NCBI GenBank assembly: GCA_963682175.1
Contig: OY821787.1
Span: 13,928,501 to 13,992,500, forward strand
DNA length: 64,000 bases
DNA from: Triglochin maritima
Taxonomy: Eukaryota; Streptophyta; Magnoliopsida; Alismatales; Juncaginaceae
Reading direction: 5' to 3'
The stretch's first letter is position 1; every line of letters begins with the position of its first letter. Shown piece by piece: positions 33,311 to 45,347 of this stretch. Position numbers and translations under genes: made by a program. A model generated the notes under the pieces. It was given only the letters and a program-made list of their open reading frames with translations. It did not search any database and was not told the DNA's origin.

Positions 33311-33697
33311 CACTCCCACACTAACAATAGGTGAGCTTGAAAGCAAGTTTGACATACCTTAAGGCTTGAAGAAGCCTTTGATGAACGACGGCGAGCTCTT
33401 CCTCGCGAAACCTCCCGCAATCGACGATCCTCGCTCCTCCGGCGACTCCAACGACAACTCCCGTGCTCTCCGATCGCCACACGACGCCGACCTCCACTTG
33501 CTGTCGAGAGAGAGACGAGTCTAGAGAGAGAGAGAGTGAGTGAGAGAGAAGAGAACGAGAGAGAGAGAGTGAGGGAGAGAGAGTAAAACCAACCTTTATA
33601 TACTTTTCTCCCACTCGATCTCAGTCGTCCATCTCAATCCATCACTAATCCTCCCCTAAACACAATTAAGAACAGTAAGCAAGGTTAGGATCTAACA

Positions 33698-34330
33698 CTA
33701 GCTACTGCCCAAAATTCAACCCACCTTCCACCAACATCTCTAGAATGTGTGGCAATCCAACAAACATCAGTTAAGGATAGGAACTCCTCTCACCACTGCT
33801 CTCATTCGCATCCATGTCCAAGAATAGTGCAACAGTGCTATCAATCAGCAAAACAATGGAGGAACAACAAAATAAACTCCAAAAGATCAACAAATGCAAC
33901 CAAGAACAAGATAGATGCAAGATTTGCATAAGAACAAACAACCAAACAGAAAATCACTTCCTTTTTCGACCAAATCAAAGTTAATTGATTTTGTTGGTTC
34001 CTGAGCTGGATTGTCGATGCTTTGCAAAACATGTTCCAATTGAGGGAGGAAAGAAATCCCTCCACAAAAGCGCAATGAATATGTTGTAAATCATGCAGAT
34101 AGCATCACAATAGTGAAAAATGAATAAACTAGTGAACTGTTGCAAAAGAACACCAAGAAAAAAGAACACTTCCCTCTTCCGACCAAATCAATAAAAATTG
34201 ATTTGGCTGGTATCCAAGTTGGATTGCCGATGTCTTGCAAAACGTGCTCCAACTGATAAGGAGGGAAAGTTCAAGTCCTCAAGGTTTCTCCTAACTGCAA
34301 GACCAGTTAAGGTAGTAGCAGAGATTGCCT
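33698..34330 (-). other. Probable LINE 3' region with a direct repeat
   Basis: No gene is seen. Two related blocks of about 100 bp (33957-34055 and 34168-34268, both with CGACCAAATCAA, TTGCAAAAC and GTTCCAA or CTCCAAC) lie about 212 bp apart. The stretch follows the end of the LINE frame, so it is probably its untranslated tail. No poly-A end is visible. Confidence 0.45.
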
Positions 34331-36540
34331 GGATTCCTGAAAACCACTTCCCCTATAACATAATTGTTTGATTCTGAGGTACAGAAGACCTTGTCTTTCT
34401 AGGTTTAAAATGCCCTTCAATAAATGAGGAGTATTCTGGAATCAGGAATAAACTGCAGTGGATTTAATAGTGATTCCCAAATTAACTAAGAAATCTGCAG
34501 CACTGTTGGTTTCTCTATATGATGCGTAGCAAAACACACCAAATTGCCCTAAAGCTTCTTGAAATCAGTGATCCATCTGCTGAAGGAGGGTTGGATCCAC
34601 TACATGGTGTTCATAATCTCAAGGATAGCTTTAGAATCTTACTCAACAATCACATTCGTATAGTTATGATCACGACACAACGTTAAACCTTGAAGAGTGG
34701 CTCTGAATTCATCTTGAAGATTGGTACCAAACCCATAAAAACCATGAAAAGCCAGAAGCATTCTCCCATTGTGATATCTCAGAACCCCACCTCCTCCACA
34801 AGTACCTAGGTTACCTCTGCAAGCCCCATCTCTGTTGAGTTTGATGTGATTCTGAGGGGGAGGATGCCATTTGATGACTTTAATAGTCTGATCTCTGCTA
34901 ATAGTCTTAGTAACACCAAGCCTATCAAGAATAACACCATATTTTGCTGAATCTCTCCATTTATCTTTCATTTAAGTACTCAAGAATGCCAACCAACATT
35001 TTAATTTGCGGGTGATGCCATGGTTGTGACTAGTATTCCCTTCAAATTTGCAAAAGTCTCTATGTTTCCAAAGCTCCCAAATGTGGCAGCAAGCAAACCA
35101 CCTATACAATAATTGTACTCTTGTAGGAATTCTGATGGGCTTTAAAAGGTGAAGAAAATGGTTTTTATTAAATACTTTTTCTTCATTAAACTGCCACTAT
35201 AACCAATACCAGCCAATTCTAGCAACCTCACTTTCAAAGAACAAGTGGTAATGAGTTTCCATATTGGGTTGGGTTGTGCAACAACTGCATTTAGAAGCCA
35301 ACTGAATCCCAATCCTCTTCAAATTATCCTCCAAAGGCAATGTACCATGTATAGACTGCCAACTGGGCATGGATATTTTACTAGGTATAGAGTTAGACCA
35401 TAGTTGAGCTCCCCAATCAACTTCACCATCATTTTTAAGAGAATGCCACCCAAATTTAACAGTATACTACCCAGTAGTGGTGTGAGCCCAATAAAATTGA
35501 TCAGGTGCTTTAGTGAGAATGAAGTCTCCTTCCATAATATCATCAATGATCTCCTGAGGAAGGTGCAACTCAATTAATTTTCCTTCAAGATCATCTTCCT
35601 GAAGAATGTCCCCAACAGTAAGCTAAGGTTGAGAAATAATCACACCATTTTGTTGAGCAATGGGACCTCTTTCTAACTAATCAGAAATCCAGAAATTAAT
35701 GTCACCCCTTTCCACACACCACTTAAGAGAGTGTTGCATTTGATGTCAAGCCTGTTGTAGATTCTTCTATCTTGCAGGCCCTTTGTATAACCCATTATTA
35801 CTCTCCATATTCCCATATTTTTGTTTCATGAATCTAGTATATAAAGACATTTGCATATGAAACTTCTAAGCCATTTTCATCCTCATAGCAAGCATAATAT
35901 CTTTGATCTTTCGAACTCCAAACCCACCAGAGTTGATTGGTTTGCATATGGATTCCCAAGCAATCCAATGCCTCTTGTGAACTCCTTCATTGTGCCCCAC
36001 AAAAAATTAGCCATGATCATTTCAATAGTATGGATAACACCTTTGGGAATGTTGTAAACAACAAGGGTGTGAATAGGCATGCTTGTGAGAACATGTTTGA
36101 TCATCACCAATTTCCCACCTTTGCTCAACAGCTTCCTTTTCCAGCCATCCACCTTATTTCTGATTTTGTTGAATAACTCCTCAGAATAATTGCTTTTGGT
36201 GATTCCTTTAAAGATGGGACAATCTAGGTAAGTGAAAGGGAAGTTTCCTTTTTGCATATGAGTTATTTGCTAGATCTTATGTTGTCTGCTGACCTTCATG
36301 CTACTAGCAACAAAAAATTTACTTTTCCTCATGTTAATTTTCTGCCCTGAGTACTATTGATATCTATCAAGAAAGTTGAAAAAGTTTTTGAAGAGAGGAA
36401 GAGCTCCCATTGGTGAAGAGAATAGTATCATCAGCAAAAAGTAAGTGAGTGATAGGTTGACATCTTCAGTGAGCCTTGTAAGCTTTAATTTTCCTTTCAG
36501 TGAGAAGGCTACTTATCCCTTTACATAAAACCTAACTAGG
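34331..36540 (-). pseudogene. L1-type LINE ORF2 remnant, 5'-truncated
   Basis: Translated minus-strand pieces match plant LINE ORF2 proteins in order. They are an RT active-site block reading LLFADDTILF near 36430, then FPFTYLDCPIFKG and KVDGWKRKLLSKGGKL (35883-36257). A zinc-knuckle-like region follows near 35250-35400. An RNase H tail comes last (IKLNRDGACRGN, GGGGVLRYHNGRMLLAF; 34639-34971). Many stops and frameshifts separate the pieces. The right end stops in mid RT at about 36540, where plus-strand copia gag text begins, so the copy is 5'-truncated as is usual for LINEs. Confidence 0.82.
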
Positions 36541-37620
36541 ATAAATTTGCTTATGCATAAATATGAAATTTTTTGTATGCAATCTGGTGAGAACATAAGC
36601 GAGATGCACACCCGCTTGAATGAGATCATTAACTCTCAAAGCTCTTGGTAAGATTTTTAGCAAGGGAGAAATTACCCTAAACATTCTCCAGTCACTCACC
36701 GACGAATGAGAAGAGAAAATGACTGGTATCGAGGAAGCACAAGATCTCACAAATTGTCAGTTGAGGAGCTTATGGGTAGTCTCGTGGCATGTGAGATAGA
36801 AATGCAACACTGCAAGAAGAAAGAAGCCAACAAAAAGAAATCCTTGATGCTACATGCCATCACCAACTCGAACAAAAAGGACAGTGATATTGAAAGAGTT
36901 AGTGACTCAAAAATTCAAGGAGTTTCTCAAGAAAGGAAAAGAAAGGAGATAAGAAAAGGAGAAAGAAAGAGAAATAAAAGAGAGGAGCAAAAGAAAACAA
37001 AAACGCTTAAAGCTACTTGCGATGAGTCCTCATCTTCTTCATCAAATGAAGGTGAAATTGCCACAATGTGCTTCATGGAAATAGAAGATGAAGAAAGTGA
37101 GGTATCTTCGAGCTCAAGTCATTATTATAATTCATTTAGTGAACTTCAAATTGAAATCTATGAGCTATTGAAAATTTTGAACAAATTTGTCAAAAGAACA
37201 AACTAGCTACGAAGAAAATCAATGAGCTACAATGTCAAATTTAATCTATCATAAATGAGAAAAATGATTTGCTTACTAGTCATGATAAAGTTGCATTAGA
37301 GAGCTCTCATTTGATTGATGAAATTGCAACTCTAAATGCAGAATCTTCATGTAATGATGGACAAGTTCTTATTGCTAAAAATGCTCAATTACAAAAATAT
37401 CATAAAAGATTCACTAAAGGGAAAATATGATTGATATGCTTATAAGTAGTCAAATATAATCTTTGAATAAGCAAGGTTTAGGCTACAATGTTAATAAAAA
37501 CAAAAACCATGTTATCCATACTACTTTCAATGGAAAGCATTTCTTTGTGAATAAAGGTTCCTAAAGTGTTTGGGCACCAAAGAACAAAATGGTTTGGGTA
37601 CAAAAATTAATTTCAAAGAA
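36541..37620 (+). pseudogene. SIRE/Maximus-like Ty1/copia gag remnant
   Basis: Plus-strand text resembles the Gag (UBN2-type) of SIRE-like copia elements: YEIF..QSGENISEMHTR, then KLSVEELMGSLVACEIEM, and ATMCFMEIEDEE. The longest open piece is 36706-37206 (166 codons) with a Lys/Arg-rich coiled segment. After 37206 a broken coiled-coil region and a VWVPKNK-like motif (about 37575) continue. Its N-terminal end is missing at the LINE junction, and no pol follows. Confidence 0.68.
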
Positions 37621-37908
37621 CCAAAGATTGTTTGGGTATTAAATCTTCACTTGTAGGAACTTAGAAGGAGGAGGATCGGCAGAGATCGACAAGCAAGAAA
37701 AGGTTGATCCCATGCTTCAAGAAAACATTTGGATCAAATATTGATAAGAGTTTGGAACCAATACCAAATCGAGGATCAAGAGTTAGGTAACATTTTTCAA
37801 TCCTCTTAGTTTTAACGAATTGGTTCTAATCTAAGGATATTGAATGCCTAATGATATCATATTATACAATATTTCTTTAAGGCCTTAGTGACAGGGGGAG
37901 CATATAAT
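37621..37908 (+). other. Copia remnant 3' of gag, no gene
   Basis: No open frame is seen. A purine-rich ACAGGGGGAGCATATAAT (37891-37908) resembles the polypurine-rich ends of SIRE-like elements. The last five bases are the target duplication of the solo LTR that follows. Confidence 0.45.
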
Positions 37909-39898
37909 TGTAGGATTTCGTACCCTATGTATGTATATATTTTAAAAATATTATACATGCATATAAGATCGATTTCCATATTTTTGACGATTTCATATAT
38001 ATTATTTTATATTTATTCTAATTTAATGTAATATACATATATATTAAAATATATAGAAGATAATCATACCCAAAGGTTCTCTAAAACCTTTATGAACATC
38101 CGGAGTTGTGTTGGCCGTGGAAATGGTCCGCCGATTCACCTCCAAGTGTTCACCAAACTCTAAAGAAGATTAAAGAGAAAGGAGCTAGCCAATCAATCTC
38201 TAAATCAATGTTAGAATCTAGCTAATAACCCCTCTAAAGCTCCTGATAATTTAATCTCCAAAAACTTGAATAATTAAGAGAATTTTCGGATGGATTAATG
38301 GGGTGGTTAGGGAGAGAGAGAATTTTTGCATTAGTATTAACAAGGAAGGGAGGATGGACCTATTTATAGGATTTCTTCTAACCCACATCATGTGCAAACC
38401 ACTTACACATAATCCTTTATTAATATGTCCACTAAACAACATCATGTGTAAACCACTTACACATGATCTCTTGTTTATATCTCCACTAAACCACATCACA
38501 TGCAAACCAGTTACACATGATCTCTTGTTTATATCTCTACTAAACCACATCATGTGCAAATCACTTCGCACATGATCTCTTATTTATTTTGCCACATCAT
38601 CATCTCATAACTACCTTTGACCAAGGTGGATTAAATCCAGCAATTAATCAGTAAAAAACCTCTTATTAATATATACAAAAATGTGGTCAAACGGTTGGAC
38701 CATTTTTCACTATTTTTTACTACACCAAATTTTGGATTAATATCCAGCAAATTTGGAATTTGGGGTTTTAGCAAATTCATATGTTATAATATTGTAAATC
38801 ACATTACATCATGTAATATATTATCATATATAATGTCAAAACATTATACCCCATAATATATATACATCTCATACGAATTTATTTATTATTCTAACCATGT
38901 CGTTTTCACAACATATTGATTTTATTATTTTACCACATGTATATTATTTCATAACACATGAAACTTAATACATCATATAAAATATAACATCATATTTCTA
39001 TTTTCCAGTTTTGTGGTATGACCTATTGGAGGATCTAAGTTATTTTGGCAATGATATAAAACATCTTATGTCATAAACTATAAACGGTATCTACTACACA
39101 TTATAGTTACTCAAATAACAAAGATGTTTTGCTCACTCGAACTAACACACGATCCACTTAGTGATATATAAAATATCACTTGTGTCTATCCCTTGCCTCA
39201 TGATATTAAGAATATTATACAAAGTAGAAATGTGTCACCTTTGTATTGTATATTCATTTCTTGATCTCTTAAGCTAATTATAAATATGTAACTTAACACA
39301 AGTCACATTGTGCACATTATAATTTTGCTTTATCAATGGACTCACTAATATCATTACTCAAGTAAAGATGGACAATGATAATCCTTTGACGAACTATCTT
39401 TTCCGGAATAAGTCATACTTAACCAACTATTGTATTTATTACTATACTCAGTGACCACTTTTGACAATAATCAAATTAAGCACTTCCTATGTGAAAAGAC
39501 ATAAGTCTCATATCTTAGGATTCGAGACATAGTGAAAATATTAATGACACATAACACAATTCCATAATGTTTCACTTGCTAGGTTTATTCAATATATAAA
39601 AGTAATTATTTTCCTCTTTTATATACTCGTGTCGTCAAATATTTGTAGAGCTACAACAATCGATGACCAACATGACAATCTTATCTTGGTAATTAATGTT
39701 CTATGTCAATTACCATGATTGTGAATAACTTTTGATTTATGTAAATAATTTTCTTTTAGAGCTCTATAGTTAAGAACCAGGAGTCTCTTCCTTAACACTT
39801 CTAAAAGACGAATACATTAATCAAGGAACAAAATGTTTGCACATCCAATTCATAATAATTGACATATAAAAGAATACTTTTAGAACACATTCCCTTCA
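37909..39898 (+). mobile_element. Solo LTR, 1,990 bp, with ATAAT target duplication
   Basis: The sequence starts TGTAGGATTTCG and ends CATTCCCTTCA. It is flanked by ATAAT at 37904-37908 and 39899-39903. Removing it joins copia-like text on both sides. It has no coding capacity, is AT-rich, and holds a 54-bp tandem array. The structure fits an LTR left by recombination. Family unknown; the plus orientation is not certain. Confidence 0.72.
38385..38600. repeat. 54-bp tandem repeat, four units
   Basis: Units starting ACATCATGTGCAAACC or a close variant begin at 38385, 38439, 38493 and 38547. The 54-bp period is a multiple of three, which creates open frames on both strands that are not genes. 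Confidence 0.88.
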
Positions 39899-40000
39899 AT
39901 AATGTCTTATCACTTAATTAAGGGGTGATTAATGTAATCTTAACCTTGGCATTTTATGCTCTTAATGTTTGCATTTGGTTGATGTCAAAAGTGGGAGAAT

Positions 40001-40455
40001 GATAAGAGATTGAGCTTGAATGGATTACTATGCATATTGATAGGGGAAACATTATATACATGCATAGTTTACATATGTGAAGGGGGAGAACTAAATTGAA
40101 TCCCAATCGTTAAGAGATAGGCTTGTCATCATCAAAAAATGGGAGATTATTGGCTTTTAGGCCTTAATCTATTATTTTTTTGATGACTAATCAAACTAAT
40201 CTTAATCCAATCAATCTAGTCAATCATAGTGCGCAAACTTCATTACATGCATTGCATATATACTTGTATACTTGAAAATCTCTTAATAGGTTGATCAAGA
40301 TCATCAAGAGATCAAGAATCATTGGAACAAAGACTCAAGATTGTAACAAAAATTTGGACCAAGACTTGTAATTTTTTACTTATTGGGTCAATAGGATCAT
40401 ATGTAAACTTGAGCACTAGGATTCTGTCATGGTCCTGTTCGTTCAACCGAACACC
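40001..40455 (+). repeat. Inverted repeat, left arm (copia 3' end and LTR start)
   Basis: The arm pairs with 41583-42049 in reverse orientation. It contains 3' internal text, a purine-rich AAGGGGGAGAA, a degraded GGGAGATTATTGG LTR junction and the first 300 bp of the LTR. Identity between arms is clearly below that of the young elements, so they are old. Confidence 0.75.
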
Positions 40456-41582
40456 TAACGGATGACCAAAATCATCTCATCAGTAGTTGTTATGATGCTC
40501 ACTGGAATTGTCCACTCAGACGACCGATTGCCATTTGGTCGACCAAATCCCCTTGAACCGGTTTTGCATTCTGCTCCAACAATCACACTTATATTTCATC
40601 TTAGAGTCAATTTACCTTGTCCATTTACAGACGACCGAACATCTATCGGTCAACCGTTTACCTCTTGGTCTTTAGTGCGCAACGACTATTTCCACGTGTC
40701 AAAATATTTGTTGGACTCACAATGAATATTTGATTTCCAACTATTGCCGTTAAAGACAACTTACTGATATGAATGCCCGAACTAAATTTATCGGAGCCCG
40801 ACCAATTCCTATTCTCCGTCTTAGAACGACGTACTGAACCCCATTTGGTTAACCAAACTTGAATTGGTTGAAATTGGAAAAAGTTATTGAATGTTGGTGA
40901 TCGGGTAACCGAACCCTATTCAGTGTTCTAAACCCTTTATTCTAACAGGGCCATTCATCTTGTTTCGGATAATCATTCAAATGGTCGACCGAACCTGTGC
41001 AGATTTCTGCCCAAGCGCAAGCCAAATATTGCTTATCATTGGTTTAAATTTCACCAACTCTCCCAGACGACCCTATTTGCTTTCAAGCCTATAAAAGCCT
41101 CATTCAAGAGACACAAACCAACACACTACTCTATCAATTCATCTATACTCTTTGTGCTCTCATATTCTAAGCCTTCAAAGCCCCAACACACTCAAAGCTC
41201 AATCTTTACAACTTGTGTATCAAGTGTGCTCAAGTCAAGAGTGTTAGTGAGTGATTCCAATCCATATCCAAGAGTCCAAAAGCTGTAAAGGTTCAAGGAA
41301 GCTCCCTCTTGGGTTGTGAGCGGATAAATTGGAGCGATATGAGGGTGTTCACAAATGCTCGTGTTGTGAAGGTGTTGATCTCGACCCGGAATGGAGATCA
41401 GATAGTGAATACTCGAGTAAGGATCTGGGGATCGATCTAAACTCGAGGAGAGGACTAGATCACGGTGGTTGTGATCGAACATCTATAAAAATCTCCTGCA
41501 TGCATTGTGGGTTGAAATTCTTTAATCCCTTATTTACTTTTAATTCCACATTTAGTTTGAGATTAGAGGGTCATTGATCTTA
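40456..41582 (+). repeat. Spacer of inverted repeat, probable body of SIRE-like LTR
   Basis: There is no gene. It contains GGTCGACCAAAT, CGGTCAACCG and GGTCGACCGAACC motifs (40520-41000) and a TATA-like CTATAAAAGCC at about 41089. A C-rich leader-like stretch follows, suggesting that the plus-strand LTR starting near 40150 continues through here. The LTR end is not defined. Confidence 0.45.
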
Positions 41583-42049
41583 ACAAATTGTTGACCAAAT
41601 AGGACCGAAACTGAATTATACTGCTCAAGTTTACATATGATCCTATGTACTTAATAATTACAAAATTACAAGTCTTACTCCAAAACTTTGTTACAATCTT
41701 GATTCTTTGTCTCAATGATCCATTTAATGATCTTGATTAACCTATTAAGATGATTTTCAAGTATACAAGTATATATACAATGCATGTAATCAAGTTTGTC
41801 CACTTTGATTGACTAGGTTGATTGATTAAGATTAGTTTTTAATCATCAAAATAAATATAGATTAAAACCTAAAAGCCAACAATCTCCCCCTTCTTGATGA
41901 TGGCAAACCTATATCTTAACGCTTGAGATTTAATTTAATTCTCCCATTTTCTTTATGATTTCCCCCCTTCATTTATGTACTATCCATGTATATAATTCTA
42001 CCTTATCAATATGCATAGAATGAATTCATTGAAGCTCTATCTCTTATCA
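41583..42049 (-). repeat. Inverted repeat, right arm (copia LTR start and 3' end)
   Basis: The reverse complement of the left arm. Read on the minus strand it holds AAGGGGGGAAATC, then AAGGGGGAGATTGTTGGC, a clean SIRE-like polypurine tract/LTR junction at about 41884. LTR text continues to 41583. Confidence 0.75.
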
Positions 42050-42630
42050 GATATAACTTATGCCCTTCTTGTTTTAAATTTATCACATTTTTGACCTAAT
42101 TATCACATTATTGTTTATTTTCGGACATTTTAGATATGGTTGATCACCTTGATTTTTTGTTTCTCACATTTTCGATATAAATAATACCTTTGTTTTTTTT
42201 TGTTTTTGACGCTTTTACTATGGTGATTACGTATTGTTTATGTTATTGACCTTCTCGATATATAGATGACCTTAAGTATTTAGTCTCTCACATTTTTATC
42301 GAATTGCTCACCCTATTGTTATTTTCGAAGATTTTTTGATTTGGTTAATCATATTGTTGATTTAATTTCTCACATTTTTTCTATAATTTATTCCCTTGTT
42401 TTTGCTTTTAACCATTTATTGTGGTGATGATTTGTTGTTTATGTTACTAACATTCTCTATATTATTGATGACATAGTGTTTTCAATCTCTTACCTTTTTT
42501 ATCTAATTAGTTGTCTTGTTATTTATTTTTAGGACATTTTTATTTGGTTGATCACATTGTTATTTTTGTTTCTCATTTTTTCGATATAATTGATGATATT
42601 ATTTTTTTGCCGACCTTTCTTCGCTTTAAG
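42050..42630. repeat. Degenerate minisatellite, about 60-70 bp units, first part
   Basis: Recurring text such as GGTTGATCACATTGTT, TTTCTCACATTTTT and CGATATAATTGAT appears about every 60-70 bp with much divergence. No gene is visible. The array seems to continue at 44010-44290. Confidence 0.55.
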
Positions 42631-44009
42631 TGATGAGATTTGATTAGTAGCATATCATACATTGTATTTATGCTATATATCCTTTATTTTACCCTAATTT
42701 TGCATTACTTGAGTGTTTATTTGATGTGTTGTAAGTTTTAGGTAATAAAGAAGAGAAATCGAATGAAATACAAAAAGAAATGACCTTATTGAAGCATCCT
42801 GGACATGTTTGTCATGCTCAATGACCCATCTACAATTCAGGAAGCATCCAGATGAAATCCGGAGGGACCTGAACGTAAGGAAAATATTTCTCACGCAAAA
42901 ATCCCTCAATACCATGATCTTGAAGAATATTTGGGAAATTAAGCCCAAATGGGTTCGAACCAGCAGACGTGGAGTGCATCCCATGTGTGAAATAGACTAC
43001 TTAAGTTGTCAGTGGCAAATCAATTTGGTCCAAACCTGCTCCAATTTCTCTCGTGGCTCGGACTTGCTTAATTGGGTGCACCAGACCATAGAGAAATTGA
43101 TTACAACAGTCGAATTGCTTCCAGATTTATCTACACCTCTCTTTCTTCTATAAATAGCAATGTTTCTCCTACCTTCACCCCTCGTCTCCACTTTTCTCCA
43201 TTAGAATAAGTTTAGCTTGCCCAATTTGGCATCAAAGGAATGATGGTGGATGAAGGTTGTAATCTCACTCTTTGATTAATCTAATGTTAGATCTGAATTC
43301 CTCTCTTCTTTAGCTTCCTTTCTATCAAAATATTTTTACATTTAGTTGGTTGATTTAGTAGTTTGTTATTCTTGCCTGTGTAGTATAGATTTCTTGTTTT
43401 CCATGCTTGTTGTTATGAGTAGAGAGCAAATTCACCCTATTTGGGGGTGGAGGTGATGTAGATTGTGTTGTGTTATGATGAGTCTTTCTTATTTGTGTCA
43501 TTTACATGTGCTTAATGTAGATCTATACTTGTAGCATGCTTAAACTTATATTAGATGGGATAATGGTCACACTAGGTACTTGTCTCATGTTAGATCTAGA
43601 GTTATCTTGTTGCTTGTAATGATTTATCTTTGTATGAAATTGGCTTGAAATCTATACTTATTGCATGCTTGATAATCTAAAATCAACATTAACTCTGTGT
43701 GAAATATGCATGTTCATGGTTTGCCTTGTAGTGTTATGTGTCATATACTTAGATTCTACACTAGCTTCTACTTGTATGTCACACACACGACACTTGTGCC
43801 TAATTGCATGAAGCACCCACTCACACACACACACCTCTGCACATCTCCACTCCAAGGGGGTTTAGCATAATCCTCTCTATCCCCTTTTCTCTCACATTCG
43901 AGTATAGTGGGAACAACGACACACATAACTCCTCGTGGTATGACTTGTACTTGCCGTGTCTTTACTGATCCCGTGCACTTGCGGTTTTGAACTGATAAAA
44001 TCTCAATCA
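42631..44009 (+). mobile_element. Probable solo LTR of an Athila-like element
   Basis: About 1.4 kb starting TGATGAGATTTG and ending TGATAAAATCTCAATCA. It carries text typical of the Athila-type LTRs in this window (GGGGGTGGAGGTGATG, then CCCGTGCACTTGCGGTTTTGA just before the end). It interrupts the minisatellite. I could not find a matching target duplication at these borders. It has no coding capacity. Confidence 0.55.
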
Positions 44010-44300
44010 ACATTGTCGTTTATGTTTATGAAAATTTTGTTATAATTGATTATTTTGTTGTTTAGTTTCGGGCCTTCTCGATATGGTTGATCACCTTGTT
44101 GTTTATAACTCTCAACTTTATGATGTGGTTGATCACCATGCCATTTTTATTTATGTACTTGTCGACGTGGTTGATCACCATGTTGTTTATATTTATAAAT
44201 TTTTCGACATGCATAATCATCTTGTTATATCTATTCTCAGCTTTTCAATGCATGATAACATTGTTGTTTCTACTCCTCACCTTGGTGTGAAACAGAATTA
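44010..44300. repeat. Degenerate minisatellite, second part
   Basis: GATATGGTTGATCACCTTG, GATGTGGTTGATCACCATG and GACGTGGTTGATCACCATG recur at about 60-bp intervals, the same repeat as 42050-42630. Confidence 0.6.
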
Positions 44301-44704
44301 ACGACATGATTAATCACATGGAAAATATCTGAAAGTAAATGATAAATAGATCGATTAGGTTGGAAAGGTGAAACTTTGAAATAAAACATTACCAATTATA
44401 TCGAGAATGTTAGTAACATAAAAAACAAGGTTATCACCACCACATTGAAACTAAGTTCATTGTTAACCAATCACAAAGAAAGGAAAGCATGGGTGCACTT
44501 AAAAAGCGGCATAATTGGGTCTTCACATCTACTTTTTCGATATTAGCTTGCGTGAACCCAACCCCCCCCCCCCCCCCAAGATTCAGAAACATTTTTTGTT
44601 TGTTGCCCCCTACATTTTTTCACCATGGGAGTTTGACCCCTTGGAGTTGTCACCCTAGGATTTCGACCCCTTTGGGTTTTTATTAGCTATTGACTTCATA
44701 TCAT
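44301..44704. other. Non-coding stretch with a 16-base C run
   Basis: I see no gene or element. A run of C occupies 44562-44577. Confidence 0.5.
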
Positions 44705-44968
44705 ATTTCACAGTCAGATTGAAACTTATGTTTGGGATACACAGTCTAATTTAAACTTCATGAACTTAAAAAGATGTTGGTGATTTTTGTTTGAAGCTCG
44801 TTGAATATGAAAAGTCAAGCTTTATCCATTTGTTATTTTGCTTATCAAGTTGGTTTTGACTTGGTCGATTGCAACTGCTACAGTCGAGAGAGCATTTTTG
44901 ATCATGAGTATTGTTAAAGGTCAACTTAGAAATTGAACAGGAGATGAGGTGATGGCAAATTCTCTAAT
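44705..44968 (+). pseudogene. hAT-like transposase C-terminal (dimerisation domain) remnant, first part
   Basis: Plus-strand text reads like the C-terminal dimerisation region of hAT transposases and TTF-zinc-finger hAT relatives. A FMNLK-like block is followed by IATATVERAFLIMSIVKGQL and GDEVMANSLII. A TGA lies after QLRN and other stops lie upstream. The domain is split by the copia insertion at 44968/44969 and continues at 53151. Confidence 0.72.
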
Positions 44969-45347
44969 TATTAGCAAACAACGATTCTACAGGTTCAGGA
45001 GTACCTTTCTTGGAGAGCACATGTGGCAGCGGAAGATCGGAGGTCACCTTACGGAATCCTTTTCATCGGTCGGTCTCCTACTCTCTTGGAGAAGGAGCGC
45101 GAGTCCACAACCCAAGAGTCCACGGAATGAGCTTGGTGGAGGTGGAGGGACGAAATGGGAGAGAGAGAAGGTGGCGGCTAGGGTCGGTGGAGGATAGGGT
45201 TTGCACACTTGTTGTTTTATCCAATGGGAGGCTCCCCTCCTTATATAGATGGCTCCACCCTAAACCCTTAAATGTGTAGTCCAATAGGGACACACCATGT
45301 GTCAGTGCTTTGGGCAAATATCTTATTAATCCTAGATTAATCCAATA
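44969..45347 (-). repeat. 3' LTR of copia element
   Basis: Matches 52766-53145. Its outer end reads TATTAGC where the partner has TGTTAGC. Confidence 0.88.

Larger units (their letters stand above)
31968..33697 (-). repeat. 5' LTR of outer Tekay-like element
   Basis: This 1,730-bp LTR starts TGTTAG and ends ACGTTACA on the minus strand. A TATA box (minus strand TATATAAA) is at 33595-33602, so U3 is only about 100 bp. The GA-rich block (33505-33585) and the CGGTCGACCG array lie in the transcribed part. It also holds an AT run (32067-32081) and an AC run (32700-32719). The right flank starts CTAGC; its partner is outside the window. Confidence 0.9.

Noticed and set aside
38251..38575. Open frames on both strands in the solo LTR
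   Set aside because: They come from the 54-bp repeat (18 codons per unit).
42050..44300. CRISPR-like or satellite array
   Set aside because: Units are too diverged and unevenly spaced, and the context is a plant nuclear genome.
44562..44577. C run as a regulatory G-quadruplex
   Set aside because: A plain homopolymer in decayed sequence; no support beyond composition.
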